Assembly: GCF_001704415.2 (NCBI RefSeq)
Contig: NC_030814.1
Location: 72,967,121 to 73,031,120, forward strand
From: Capra hircus
Taxonomy: Eukaryota; Chordata; Mammalia; Artiodactyla; Bovidae
Reading direction: 5' to 3'
DNA length: 64,000 nucleotides
Shown piece after piece: positions 44,939 through 56,844 of the stretch. The notes beneath the pieces are model-generated. The model was not told the DNA's origin. It saw only the letters and a program-made list of their open reading frames with translations, and made no database searches. Each line of letters begins with the position of its first letter. Within the stretch, counting starts at the first letter, position 1. A program made the translations under genes and the position numbers.

Positions 44939-47460
44939 TAGTTGGAAGTACATATAAAAGTTACAGAGAAAATGGGAAATTTCCAAGAAAAGTTTGTGCT
45001 CAGAGCCTGCAACTTCAGGCTAAGCTCTTAGGACTACTGGAGGATAGATGAACCCCTCCCTAGTGTGGTTACCTGGAAAGTTTAAGAAACCATAGGTATA
45101 TGTTCTAAATTTCCCCCAACATTTTACATAATCTGTTTTCCACTGTTGAAGAAGAGGGCCAGGACAGTTCTGACTTGTTCAGGCTCATTAGTCAGAAACG
45201 GCTCAGGAATTAGAATTTAAGTTTCAAATGAGTCAATTTTGCTTCCCTAAAACTTTGATTTTTGTCGTCATCATGCAAATAGTTCTACTCAACACACCAG
45301 CCTCATTTAATGCTAATATTAGGAGCACATTAATTTGAGGGACTTTATAGTAAAGCTTAATGGCATTTATAATTTTGGAGAATTTCAAGGCTTTTTCATT
45401 GCTTCCTTCCCTCTCCCTCCCCACTACCCCTGTCAAACATACTCTAGAATCTTATCAAAGGTCTTTTGCTTTTGTCTGAAGTGTAATAAGGTTGTACTAG
45501 CTGACTCAAGACCTGTGATCCAAATCTGAGTGCTGATAGTTTTCATTGCTTGCTTTCTTTGTTTTATTTGAAATAGAAAGTTATTATTTTTCATTTCAAA
45601 AGAAGTGTCTTCAAAGACAAGAAAGTTGAAGCACGTCCAGGCTGTGTATCTGTAAGGAAGAGGAGGTTACAGGATTAGAGAAACTGTTTTAATCTCCAAA
45701 GCTGGAAAAATAATGAATAGATAATAATGTTCCCTTAATAAAACTAGAGTTCAGTCAGTTTTAGCATCTTTTAATGAGTATGAGAATCTCATTCTATAAC
45801 TGACTTGGATTTAAAAAAATTTTTTCTTCAAAGGAATCTAGGTAAAGGAAAGAAGGGGAAAGCATTTAACAGTAAATTTAATAGCTGAATTTATTTCTGA
45901 AGTTTTGAATAATACAATACATCCTTCCTGAATTGTTTAAGGAAAAGTCAATGATACGGTTTTTCTCATCTTTAATGTAGATTTGCTGGGAAGTGTGGAG
46001 CTCAGTGATATCTCAAGGTTGTTTCCCGTGTCTCTTTGCTTCTAGAATAACCAGATTTTCTTGATACTCTTTCTAACCCACAGTTCAGATTCTTCCTACA
46101 GGTTCAACCAGGCAACGTATGAACAAAGCAAGAGGCTGTCCCCAGAAACAGGCTGCTGTAGCACTTCAACTTTGGAAGGTTCAGCGTTTCTTCTCCTTCA
46201 GGAATGCTGTTATGCTCTGGCAGCAGAGCACAGTAATTTTCCAAATGATCAGATAAAGTAGTGACTCATGCATCCCAGACCATGAGCTCTGCTTTGCACT
46301 CCAGCCTCTCTATTATGTGCTGATGTAAGTAGTCCTGTGAACATCAGGGTATTGAAGACATTGGCTGAGTGAACTAATGGGGTGCACTAATAGTTTTTCC
46401 TCCCTCTGCCTCTCTTATTTGCACTGGGCTATCTGAATTCTTAAAAACAAACAAAACCATCATAAACCTCAGATTTACACAAGTAGGTTTCAAATGGCCT
46501 TAGCCAAATATATTGATAATCTGCTTAGGGAGTAGCCACTTCTCTTCTGGGGAGGGTTGCCTAAAGTCACTGATCCGTTCCTTCACCACACAGGAAATAT
46601 ATGAAGAGGATAAAAGCCTGATAACCTGCTAGAGACCCAGATTTCTCCTGTCCAGAATGCTGGAGCAAGTTCTCCTGCTGCTGGGAGGAGATTTATGGTG
46701 GTCATAAAGTTGACTTAGACGTACTTCTGCTACTGTTGCTACAAAGTCTGAAAAACAATTATGTTCCTATGAAATTCAGAGGTGATTTATGTGACAAGGT
46801 CAAATGGCGTGCTCCAGAAAGACATCGGCAACGTTCTGACATTGAGATGTAGAGATTTTGTGAGCTCATTACCCAGATGTCAGTTTTCTATTGAAAAAGT
46901 TGTCTTAATTAAAGTTACATATAAACACCCTGTTTACAAAGCTTTCCCCACTGATCTGGGAAGTTCAGTGACAAAGTTTTAGAAAGACATCTCCCCTTAC
47001 ACAACACAGATTGTCCAGCTTGCATATTTGTGATCACTTAGAACAGAAGTCTGAAAAAGTTCACATAGATAATGCAGAAGGCAAGCAAGTTGTAGTAGAA
47101 AGCTGTTCAGTAACACTTCAGTTAAAATTTTCCCTTTGTTTCCACGACCGTGTGTTTAGATGTAGAATCCCAGTGTGAGGGATCCGTTTCTTCTTGACAG
47201 TCATGATTTATAGTGTCTGATTTTTCTACCTCATGGCAGAAAGGACTCTCTGTGTCAGAGTGTCGGTGTTCCTTACTGCAGAGTATGTCCTGTACTTGGG
47301 TGACCTGAAAGAACTAGAATGGTGATACATCATCAGCCGGTTGGGTGCACCCACTTTCTGGACTTGAAAATCACCCAACACAGGCAGTCCTTACTCAGTA
47401 GGCTTGAGGGCCTCTGGGAGTGGCCCCCTCTGTCAGATGTGCTATTAACCTCCCTTGTAT
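44939..47460. other. unique intergenic sequence
   Basis: 2.5 kb without a recognised transposon. Several frames of 60-67 codons (for example 46061-46261 and 46782-46982) show no domain or splice context. Confidence 0.4.
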
Positions 47461-47462
47461 GT

Positions 47463-47643
47463 TTGCAATGCAGGAGGCACAGGAGATGTAGGTTCAGTCC
47501 CTGAGTTGGGAAGATCCCCTGGAGGAGGATATGGCAACCCACTGCAGTATTCTTGCCTGGAGAATCCCATGCACAGAAGAGCCTGGCAGGCTAAAGCCCA
47601 TGGGTTCGCAAAAATGCTGGATGCAACTGAGTGACTGAGTACA
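47463..47643 (+). mobile_element. Bov-tA SINE, head-truncated
   Basis: Starts inside the tRNA-derived head at TTTGCAATGCAGGAGGC and continues to GCAACTGAGTGACTGAGTAC. Confidence 0.9.
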
Positions 47644-48157
47644 TGTTTGGGTCAGCGGTCTTATAAAGTTCTTCTGGACTGACTTAGATGAATTGGTAGG
47701 TGTCCTGAGCTGAGGTCAGCAGGGTGTGACCACCGTCTGTAGGGTTATTTCTCCAGGCACTCAGGGAGAAATTGCTCACATGTTCTGATTTTATAGTGCC
47801 ATGGTTCTTCTCTACTGGCTTCTGGGAACCTCTCTTCCTGTCTCAGTTTCCTGGATTATTTTCCTAGAGTTAATGCCATTTCCATAAATGCATTTGGATC
47901 CCTTTTCTTTGGGCTTTACATTCAGTTAAATCTGTAATCATTGTGATCTCAAAAGCATTTTTATTATTTCTTATAATTAGCTTTGTAGTCTGTGCTGGGG
48001 GATCTAGGGTTACAAAAGTACCTACTTGAAAAGGTGGGACCTCAAAAAGTCAAGTTTTCTTTCCATAGAATCATATTTTTTAAGAAGTAAAAAATCCTCC
48101 TATAATTAAATGATTATTCCTTATTTCATCACCTTTCTGACTGAATTACATGTATTT
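47644..48157. other. unique intergenic sequence
   Basis: Nothing recognised. Confidence 0.4.
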
Positions 48158-49132
48158 TCAGTTCAGTTTAGTTCAGTTGCTCAGTCGTGTCCAACTCTTT
48201 GCGACCCCATGAACGCCAGGCCTCCCTGTCCATCACCAACTCCCGGAGTCCACCCAAACCCATGTCCATTGAGTCCGTGATGCCATCCAACCATCTCATC
48301 CTCTGTCGTCTCCTTCTCCTCCTACCCTCAATCTTTCCCAGCATCAGGGTCTTTTCCAGTGAGTCAACTCTTCACATCAGGTGGCCAAAGTATTAGAGTT
48401 TCAGCTTCAACATCAGTCCTTCCAATGAACACCCAGGACTGATTTCCTTTAGGATGGACTGGTTGGATCTCCTTGCAGTCCAAGGGACTCTCAAGAGTCT
48501 TCTCCAACACCGCAGTTCAAAAGCATCAATTCTTCGGCACTCAGCTTTCTTTTCAGTCCAAATCTCACATCCATACATGACCACTGGGAAAACCATAGCC
48601 TTGACTAGACGGACCTTTGTTGGCAAAGTAATGTCTCTGCTTTTTAATATGCTATCTAGGTTGGTCATAACTTTCCTTCCAAGGAGTAAGCGTCTTTAAA
48701 TTTCATGGCTGCAATCACCATCTGCAGTGATTTTGGAGCCCAGAAAAATAAAGTCTGACGCTGTTTCCACTGTTTCCCCATCTATTTGCCAGGAAGTGAT
48801 GGGATTGGATACCATGATCTTCATCTTTTGAATGTTGAGTTTTAAGCCAACTTTTTCACTCTCCTCTTTCTCTTTCATCAAGAGGCTCTTTAGTTCTTCT
48901 TCACTTTCTGCTATAAGGGTGGTGTCATCTGCATATCTGAGGTTATTGATATTTCTCCTGGCAATCTTAATTCCAGTTTGTGCTTCCTCCAGCCCAGTGT
49001 TTCTCATGATGTACTCTGCATATAAGTTAAATAAGCAGGGTGACAATAGACAGCCTTGATGTACTCCTTTTCCTATTTGGAACCAGTCTGCTGTTCCATG
49101 TCCAGTTCTAACTGTTGCTTCTGACCTGCATT
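48158..49132 (-). mobile_element. BovB LINE, 5'-truncated copy 7
   Basis: 3' terminus of TTCAG units at 48159-48177. Minus-strand frames 48696-49046 (with the YADD palm motif) and 48393-48668 (C-terminal part) are consecutive parts of the RT protein separated by a frameshift at about 48696-48700. The element ends in the middle of the RT domain. Confidence 0.95.
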
Positions 49133-50720
49133 AGGCTTTCCTAAAGAAGCCACCTCTATTTCATAAGCTTCTCTGTATAGGTTTTCAAATAGAACATGTT
49201 TGTGGGTAGAGAGTGAATGTTTTATAGGGAAAGGAATGTTTCTCTAACTACTTTGCTATTGTCTCCCTTTCTAGCTCCCCCACAGCCTTTAAGAGTGAAG
49301 GATTTGCCATTCTGTTTGGTCAACTGTAAAATCTGGCTGATGTTTACAGATGGGCAGGGTGCTATTAAAAGCCCATGTTTGTGCAGTGGTAGTCTTTTCT
49401 TGTACTTCCTGCTTTCATTCTGTGTGTTGGACTTGCCGGCAGCACCTGGAGAAAGAAGGCCTAGCCTTTCCTTCTCTGCCTCAACAAAGCATCATTGCTG
49501 TAGTTTTGTGTTATATAGTGGGCAGGGACTAGTGACTGTCCAGAATTTGAGCTGAACCTGAGGTTTGGGGGGAGGTGGGGAGGGTTCTTAAGAGTGAACC
49601 ATGTACTCTAACCCAGTCTGAACAAGCTCTGAAAGGTAATACTAAAGTGTCTCTTTGTCATTTGCTATCAGTCTTTGTGTGTGTGTGCCGTTAAATGCAA
49701 TCACAATTTCTCCTCTGTCCCTTATAACTCTTCTTAGCAAATGTCTTATTTTTCAGTGGTAAACATATGTAGAGAGCTATGGACCAAAATATGAAAGGCA
49801 TCGTCCATACCTTAACTCTCAGGTAGGCTTTGAGTGAGAGAAGACTTTAAAGTCAATAGCTGACTCCCTCTGAAGAACACCAGCTTGACGTTACTAATAA
49901 AATATCCGTGTCTCTGAAAACGGGAGACATTGCTAAGTCAGTTTCAAAGGCCACACTAGAACAGTGAAACCAGTTCACTGGAGGATGGAAATTGACCTCA
50001 ACACTCACGACTTCCTCTGTGTTTCTAAAGACTTGAACCTCAGCCTCTCCCTGCAACTCCCTAGGAAGCTAAAGAGGTATGGAATGTACCTTTGATAGCC
50101 TGATGTGATTTTGTCTTTTGACCATTTGCTGAATTTGTGGAGGGAAAAGGAGCAATCAAAAACTGGGCTCCTCTCTTTCCAGACTAAGGTATGACAAAGC
50201 AACACAGCTAAGTAGGAAACTGAGAAGAGGATACGATGAGATGTTAATTGACTGATCAAGTTACCCTATGTGCTCCAGTAACAGATGTCCAAGCCACTTC
50301 AGAGCTACCTTTTCTTAATGTGTTTAGTTGTGGGGTTGATTCACATCATATGAAACCCACGGAATTTGCCTCAGGTGAGGGAATGACTGAATTAAAGACT
50401 TACTCCGTGTATTAGTTTCACCCTGAAATATCTAACCCATACCAGTGTGTGTCAAAAGCAGCGCAAACCGATTTTGCAACACCGAGTGGTTTCTGCCTCA
50501 AGCAATTAACCATTGACGTGCCCACATCTGTGAAAGTGTTGACTGGCTGAACGTCATCCACAAAATGTCTTACAGGCAGAACAACAACAACAAAAATTTC
50601 TCATTAGTGACGTTTAGCGTTAAAGAGCATGCAACATTTCGGTTCCTTTGTAGGGGACTCTGAAATGTCCCAGGATATGTTCAGAATAATTAAACTTGCT
50701 TGCTTTTTCTTCCTCTTCAG
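49133..50720. other. unique intergenic sequence
   Basis: No transposon recognised. The 112-codon frame at 49217-49555 has no recognisable family. An (AAC)n stretch lies at 50581-50594. Confidence 0.4.
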
Positions 50721-51020
50721 GACTGCCGTTGTAGGGAGGAGAGGCAGATGGCAGGAAGTTGTCTCCAGACCAGTCAGCATGTCCTCAGTTTTCGTCCCCT
50801 CCAGCTGTTCCCAGCTTGTTCCCAGCTTCCTCCCCACGTGAACCCGCAGCAGTCTTAGGATCAGGGGTGGGGGCCACAGACCACCAGGAGCGGACCCTTT
50901 ATGCAGAGACTCTTCAGACCTCAGACAGCAGTGCCTATGGTGTCCAGACAGCTCTGGTCTGTGCTGCTGTGAGGTTTCTGCTGCAAAAGTACAATAAATA
51001 AATGAGTAAATTAGCAGTTG
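50721..51020 (+). other. candidate terminal exon of a non-coding transcript
   Basis: A strong acceptor (TGCTTTTTCTTCCTCTTCAG, 50701-50720) is followed by 270 bp of moderately GC-rich, repeat-free sequence and then overlapping AATAAA hexamers at 50993-50998 and 50997-51002. No conserved ORF. Purely a pattern-based candidate. Confidence 0.25.
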
Positions 51021-51689
51021 CTATGCATATATGCCTAATTTCTTCATTTATTTATGTTTTTAAGGAAGTAATGGAGAAAGGAATGTGCAATGGCTTGTGT
51101 GCATATGTGCATTTAAAGATGTTATATTTAATGAAAAACGGCTTTTGGTGGCCCTATGGTTATCGTATTCAAGTAGGATTCTGACAAGACCTTAGCTGGG
51201 CAACTCTGCCTATTTATTCATTCATTTATGTCTTTAGTTATCCATCATCTATTTAATAGGCCAGCAAGTGAGGTCTTTCTAGAAGCTCCTTGAGCTGATA
51301 CTGCCATAAAGGCATTGCCCCAGGACCTCAGGAAGCGGCTGATCAGGGAGGGGGCAAAGAGGATTTCACTACTGACTGCTCCAGCAGCTTTCTGACAATA
51401 GGAAGAAAGATGGGGAAATATCAGTGGGGGCCACTCTGAGGAGCTGAGGTTGGTCCTTGCTTGGTCAGACACAGCTTTACCTTCAGCTTCAGTTCCTCAC
51501 TTAATGTGATTGTCAGTCAGTAAGTAAAAGGGTATAGTTCTGGTAACTCCTTATTTTGTGCCAATTCAAAAGAATCAAGACAGGGTCTCATCTCTTTGGC
51601 CTTAATACCAGGGGAATATGGCTCCTTGGTGGGACAACACATGAAATGCTGAATACAGTTAACAGCCATGCCCATTGGAAATGTGCAGC
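51021..51689. other. unique intergenic sequence
   Basis: Nothing recognised. Confidence 0.35.
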
Positions 51690-51900
51690 GCTTTACAGCT
51701 GACAAAGTCCTTCATACCCCTCATCTTATCCGATCCTCACAGTAGTCTTATTTAGTCAGTTGGACAAGTAGTATTTCCATTTTATAGATGAATAAACTGA
51801 AACTGAGACACCTAAGTCACTAGTCCAAGATTATACGTTGTGCTCAGAGTTCTGACACCTGGTTTGGGGTTCTTTTGATACCAATTTCTGCCTCTCACCA
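51690..51900 (+). mobile_element. MIR SINE
   Basis: CAGCGCTTTACAGCTGACAA, ATCTTATCCGATCCTCACAG, TTCCATTTTATAGATGAATAA and ACTGAAACTGAGACACCTAAG match MIR order. Confidence 0.8.
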
Positions 51901-52563
51901 CCAAATGTCCCCTTCAGTACCTGCTCTGCAATAATGGTTGGAATCCCTCCAAGTTCTCCTTTCCTGTGAGCACTGTGTCCAGCTTTCTCAGTGAAGGGCC
52001 CTAGAGGGACCGGGTGGGAAGGAAAGGCTTCTGCAGGTTCCACCAGCTGACCCGCTGGTCACCAGTGTGGGTGTGAGGGTCTGGAGGTCTGTGCTCTGCG
52101 CGTCAGGGCTGCAGAGCACACAATCCTTCAGCCACCTGCAGCCCTGGCCTAACCTGGTGAACACTCCTGTGGCTCTCCCAGCAAAATACTGCATCCCTAA
52201 GCTTCTGGCCCACAGCATCACCTCCAGCTCCTCTGCATGCCCACTCACCTGTCTCCTGGCAATGATTCACCCAAGGCCCCCTGCCCCTTTTGTTTGCCCT
52301 CTTGACGTTGCGTGTCCCAAGCCTCCTGCAAACAATGGTGTTCATTCTACAGCTGTACACGTGTGGTCACGGGCTGTAGCTTACTTCCCAGAGGGCAGCT
52401 TCCTGCGTCCCAGTGACTGTAGACAAGCTCTGGCCTACAACAAATTTCTCTTCCATTCAATGGACGTCAGCTGCCTTCTCCAACAGGTATGAACCCTAGC
52501 TTTGAGGTGGATGGGGGCCTCCCCTTCCAAGTTCATCCCTCCTTGAACTCTCCCTCAAGCCTG
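51901..52563. other. GC-richer intergenic block with a 141-codon open frame
   Basis: The plus frame 52067-52492 is the longest open frame in the window that is not BovB. It ends near a donor-like CAG|GTATGA at 52486-52494. It has many Pro, Ser and Cys but no recognised domain, and the minus strand is also open (51988-52248, 52103-52360), as expected of GC-rich DNA. I treat it as non-coding. Confidence 0.3.
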
Positions 52564-53752
52564 TTAGTTCAGTTCAGTTCAGTTCAGTCGCTCAGTCATG
52601 TGTCCGGCTCTTTGTGACCCCTTGGACTGCAGCATGCCAAGCTTCCCTGTCCATCACCAACCCCCAGAGCTTGCTCAAACTTGTGTCCATTGAGTCGGTG
52701 ATGCCATCCAACCATCTCATCCTCTGTTGTTCCCTTCTAGTCCTGCCTTCAGTCTCTTCCAGCATCAGGGTCTTTTCCAATGAGTCAGTTCTTCTCATTA
52801 GGTGGCCAAAGTTTTGGGGCTTCAGTTTCAGCATCAGTCCTTCCAGTGAATGTTTAGGACTGATTCCCTTTAGGATTGACTGGTTTGGTCTCCTTGCAGT
52901 CCAAGGGACTCTCAAGAGTCTTTTCTAAAACCACAGTTCAGAAGCATCAGTTCTTTGGCGTTCAGCTTTCTTTATGGTTCAACTCTCATATCCATAGATG
53001 ACTACTGGTAAAAACACAGCTTTGACTAGACAGACCTTTGTTGGTAAAGTAATGTCTCTGCTTTTGAATATGCTATCTAGGTTGGTCATAGCTTTTCTTC
53101 CAAGGAGCAAGCATCTTTTAATTTCATGGCTGCAGTCACCATCTGCAGTGATTTTGGAGCCCCCCAAAATAAAGTCTGTCACTGTTTCCATTGTTTCCCC
53201 ATGTATTTGCCATGAAGTGAGGGGACTGAATGCCATGATCTTCATTTTTTGAATGCTGAGTTTTAAGCCAGCTGTTTCACTTTCCTGTTTCAATTTTGTC
53301 AAGAGGCTCTTTTGTTCCTCTTTACTTTTTGCCATAACGGTGGTGTCATCTGCATATCTGAGGTTATTGATATTTCTCCCTGCAATCTTGATCCCAGCTT
53401 GTGCTTTATCCAGCCCAGCATTTCGCATGATGTACTCTGCACATAAGTTAAATAAGGAAGGTGACAATACACAGTCTTGACATACTCCTTTCCCAACTTG
53501 GAACCAGTCTGTTGTTCCATATCCAGTTCTAACTGTTGCTTGTTGACCTGAATACAGATTTCTCAAGAGGCAGGTAAGGTGGTCTGGTATTCCCATCTCT
53601 TGAAGAATTTTCCAGTTTGTTGTGATCCAACATAGGCTTTAGTGTAGTCAATGAAGCAGAAGTAGATATTTTTTCTGGAATTCTCTTGCTTTTTCTATGA
53701 TCCAGCAGATGTTGGCAATTTGATCTCTGGTTCCTCTGCCTTTTCTAAATCC
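52564..53752 (-). mobile_element. BovB LINE, 5'-truncated copy 8
   Basis: 3' terminus of TTCAG units at 52564-52585. Minus frame 52979-53596 (205 codons) spans the RT palm with YADD and the thumb-side region; 52592-52915 is the C-terminal tail in another frame. Upstream a small deletion near 53615-53640 removes part of the DHNK-type motif. Ends at 53752 in the RGTRDQ-type motif. Confidence 0.95.
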
Positions 53753-53795
53753 TCAAACCTATGGTACCCTATAAAGTTCTCTGATGTTTTGGTGG

Positions 53796-53950
53796 TGGTT
53801 TAGTCATGAAGTCGTGTCTGACTCTTGGCGACACCGTGGACTGAAGCCTGCCAGGCTCCTCTGTCCATGGGACTTCCCAGGCCAAAATACTGGAGTGTGT
53901 TGCCATTTCCTTCTTCATGGGCTCTTCCCTACCCAGGGATCAAACCTTGG
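53796..53950 (-). mobile_element. Bov-tA SINE, head-truncated
   Basis: TTTAGTCATGAAGTCGTGTC to TACCCAGGGATCAAACC. Most of the tRNA-derived head is missing. Confidence 0.88.
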
Positions 53951-55602
53951 GGAAGCCCTCTCTTATATGTTAGAGTTACTGCTTTATTATAACTTGATAA
54001 TTCTTTATGTTAAACTTTCCTGATTTAAATCACTGTGTGGTTTCTCTCTCCTGATTAATATACTTAGCAACTGTTGTTGTGGAGTCACCAACAAGGTCCA
54101 AGAAATAGTTTAAGTTTCTTTTGGGCCAGATCTTGTCATCTGTCTTTGATCACTATAAACATGTACCTATTTTGATGCCTGACACATAGAAGATCCTGCC
54201 TAAGGACTGGTTAACTAGCATATTTTAAGTTAATTTTAACATCCCTGTTTGATGGAAGTAATAGCAGTCCACTGAGAGAGCTAATATGCAGGAAGGAGTC
54301 AGGAATTTGTTTATGCATGTGATTATTCACTCATTTGTTCAATGAACTTGATCAGATGTCATTTGGGAACAGCAGCATTGGCTCCAAGGGCAGGTCAAAA
54401 AGCAGCATTGACCTTCAACTGGGAGGCCAAGTAAATGGCTACTATTAGCAAGCTAAAGAACATTCTGGAAGATGAACAAAAACAACATGGAAAGACCCAG
54501 AGGAACTAAGGAAATACCAAATGGTCTAACCACTTGTGAGGCTCTGAGAAGGTAAGTGACATACCTAAGGTTATGGGGCCCCTGCTCAGTAGAGCCTGAA
54601 GCAGAAAGCAGGTCTCATGGTCCTTCGCCATTCCATCACATTGCTTCTTCAAGTGAGATGAGAAGGAGTGGTGATATATACTGCCATCTCAGGGAATGTG
54701 GGGAAATACCCCCCAAATGATTGTCCCTTACCTGGTTAGTTCAAAAGAGTCTAACTTCCAACTAACTTCTTGGGTTTGGAGGATCCAAGAAGTTGCCCTG
54801 CTAATGCTTGTACCTGTTGGACTGCAACTAGCAGACTATCAAATACATTCAATTTAGAGTTTGATACCGTTCCAGGTAATTGTCCACCTGTTAACTCACA
54901 GCCTCCTGAGCATTTGGGGGAAACCCAAATGTTCCATGTCCTACCCTCCTCAAAACATCACTGATTTCTCTGAGGTGGTCTTACACCCCCGCAGAAAGCC
55001 TCTCCAGCACTCCTTTCCAACATCTGCTGCCTAATTGTCCTAACAATTTTCCTTTGGCCTGCTGGTTTACTTAGCAGGACATTCAGCTATTTCTAATCCC
55101 ATGTTCGTCCAGGGAGCCAAGGTGTTTACTAAGGGGCGGGGGGGCGGGGGGCGCCATCAGATCCTCTTCTACATACTCCTCTACAGCTTTCCCCCAAGCG
55201 TGACTTCTAGCTTGAGTCCTGTTAATACAATGAGTGTATGGGCATGTGTGACACAATGTGTGTCCTTATTTCAGCAGCAGATGGGTCGCATGTGAACCAA
55301 GGGGAATGTGGACGTAACAAGAGCTCTGTGAGTTAAGCCATGTGTAGACTGTCTTTGTTGGCTGTCATTGAAAAGGAGCCCATGCTGGTTAGTTGATTTC
55401 AGATGTGCGTACACCTCTGTGGTGGGAAGCAAGAGACAACATGGGTCCAGAGAAAACAGTCCCACCTGTGAGTGTCCTGAGAGAGGCCAGATCTTCTGCA
55501 CGGAGTAACAGTGAAATGCAAGTTGTACTTTATTGGTTTCTCTGGCTAGAGCTGCATTTTATTGGGAGTTACAGGTGCCAAGGAAATAAAATTTCCCTCA
55601 CT
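53951..55602. other. mostly unique intergenic sequence
   Basis: A weak MIR-like stretch is seen at about 54538-54625. A G-rich run lies at 55131-55152. Frames at 54770-54964, 55101-55295 and 55393-55662 lack any family signature. Confidence 0.4.
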
Positions 55603-55708
55603 AGAGAATCTGCTATGCTCCAGTATTCTTGCCTGGAAAATTCCACAGGCAGAGGAGCCTAGAAGGCTAAAGTTCATGGAGTCACGAAGAGTTAGACACT
55701 ACTTCGTG
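55603..55708 (+). mobile_element. BovA-type SINE fragment
   Basis: GCTCCAGTATTCTTGCCTGG to AAGAGTTAGACACTACTTCG, both ends truncated, followed by a (CA)n run at 55714-55726. Confidence 0.85.
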
Positions 55709-56019
55709 CACGCACACACACACACAGACACAGAGACACACAATCTGCTACAGTGAGGACGGCTCTTTTTACCTGGCCCAATGAGATCAGTGAGGAAGGA
55801 TACTGCCCAGATTTGTAAATGCTTGTATTTTGCACTTCATAAGCTGTGCTTGCTCTAAGAGCCAGTATGAGATACCTCCTGGCCTGGTGATCTGTCTTCA
55901 GGGTCACTGTTTTTCTTCCCTCTCTCCACCCCTGACTCTTTCAGTCCTTGCATATGTACTGCTCTAGAAATCTAAGGAGTCTCTGGGAATACAAGCATCC
56001 CACAGAGAAACTGCAGGTT
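55709..56019. other. CA repeat and unique sequence
   Basis: CACACACACACA with GACACAGAGACACACA to about 55742, then nothing recognised. Confidence 0.5.
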
Positions 56020-56312
56020 AACTTGAAGATCAGCACAAAGAAGTGAATATCACAATAAAGCAAAGCACACACATTTTTTGGTTTCACGCTGCATATAATA
56101 GTTATGTTCACACTATTCTATATTATATTGTGTGCAATTGCATTATGTTTTTAAAAAATGTAAGTAACTTAATTTTAAAATAATGCTATTGGAAAAATGG
56201 TGCCAACAGATTTGCTCAATGCAGAGTTCCACAAACCTCCAATTTGTTAAAAAAAAAAAAGCAGTTTCTGTGAAGGATAGCAAAGCAAAGCACAATAAAA
56301 TGAGGTATGCCT
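56020..56312 (-). mobile_element. Tigger-family DNA transposon fossil
   Basis: The right end GCACAATAAAATGAGGTATGCC is the inverted-repeat terminus of a known Tigger/MER44-like group. Internal CAATAAAGCAAAGCACAC and GGTGCCAACAGATTTGCTC agree. Non-autonomous; no transposase. Confidence 0.75.
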
Positions 56313-56674
56313 TTATTCTTTTACTTTTGTCTTATTTATTCAATCAAGAGACACTGTGTTAAGCTCTAGGAATACAATAGCTTTTCATGGGACTTCTTTG
56401 TTAGCCAAGTCCTCATCACCCTTTCCTAACAGTTAGGATAGGATTCTGTAAACAGAGACATTCCAAATAGTTGACTTCTAGACCTGGAGTGTTAATGTTT
56501 TTGAAAGAAAGGCTATGATCCAGCAGCTGGCTAGAGCTTAGGCTGTAGAATGGCCTAGCTTGTTTCATGCAACACATCATCTTGGATGTTAAGATCCCGC
56601 TGTCTGAAAACTAAATATAAAAGTAACTAGGATTTATTTTTTATTTTTAGTCAAATTTTTTGAAATTTGATATA
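56313..56674. other. unique intergenic sequence
   Basis: Nothing recognised. Confidence 0.35.
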
Positions 56675-56840
56675 AGTTCAGTTCAATTGCTCAGTCATGT
56701 CCGACTCTTTGTGACCCCAGACCATAGCAGGCCAGGATTCCTGTCCATCACCAACTCCCAGAGCTTGCTCAAACTCATGTCCTTCAAGTTGGTGATGCTA
56801 TCCCACTGTCTCATCCTCTGTTATCCCCTTCTCCCCCGGC
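56675..56840 (-). mobile_element. BovB 3'-terminal fragment, copy 9
   Basis: AAGTTCAGTTCAATTGCTCA through TCATCCTCTGTTATCCCC, the last 165 bp of BovB only, with a small internal deletion after GTGACCCCAG. Confidence 0.9.
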
Positions 56841-56844
56841 TTCA

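Noticed and set aside
48832..49059. serine-rich frames opposite BovB copies, recurring at several loci
   Set aside because: These are antisense shadows of the BovB RT region. Their similarity to each other reflects the repeat, not a protein family.
52979..53596. 205-codon minus-strand frame as a gene antisense to COMMD10
   Set aside because: BovB RT palm sequence. The same motifs recur in six other copies.
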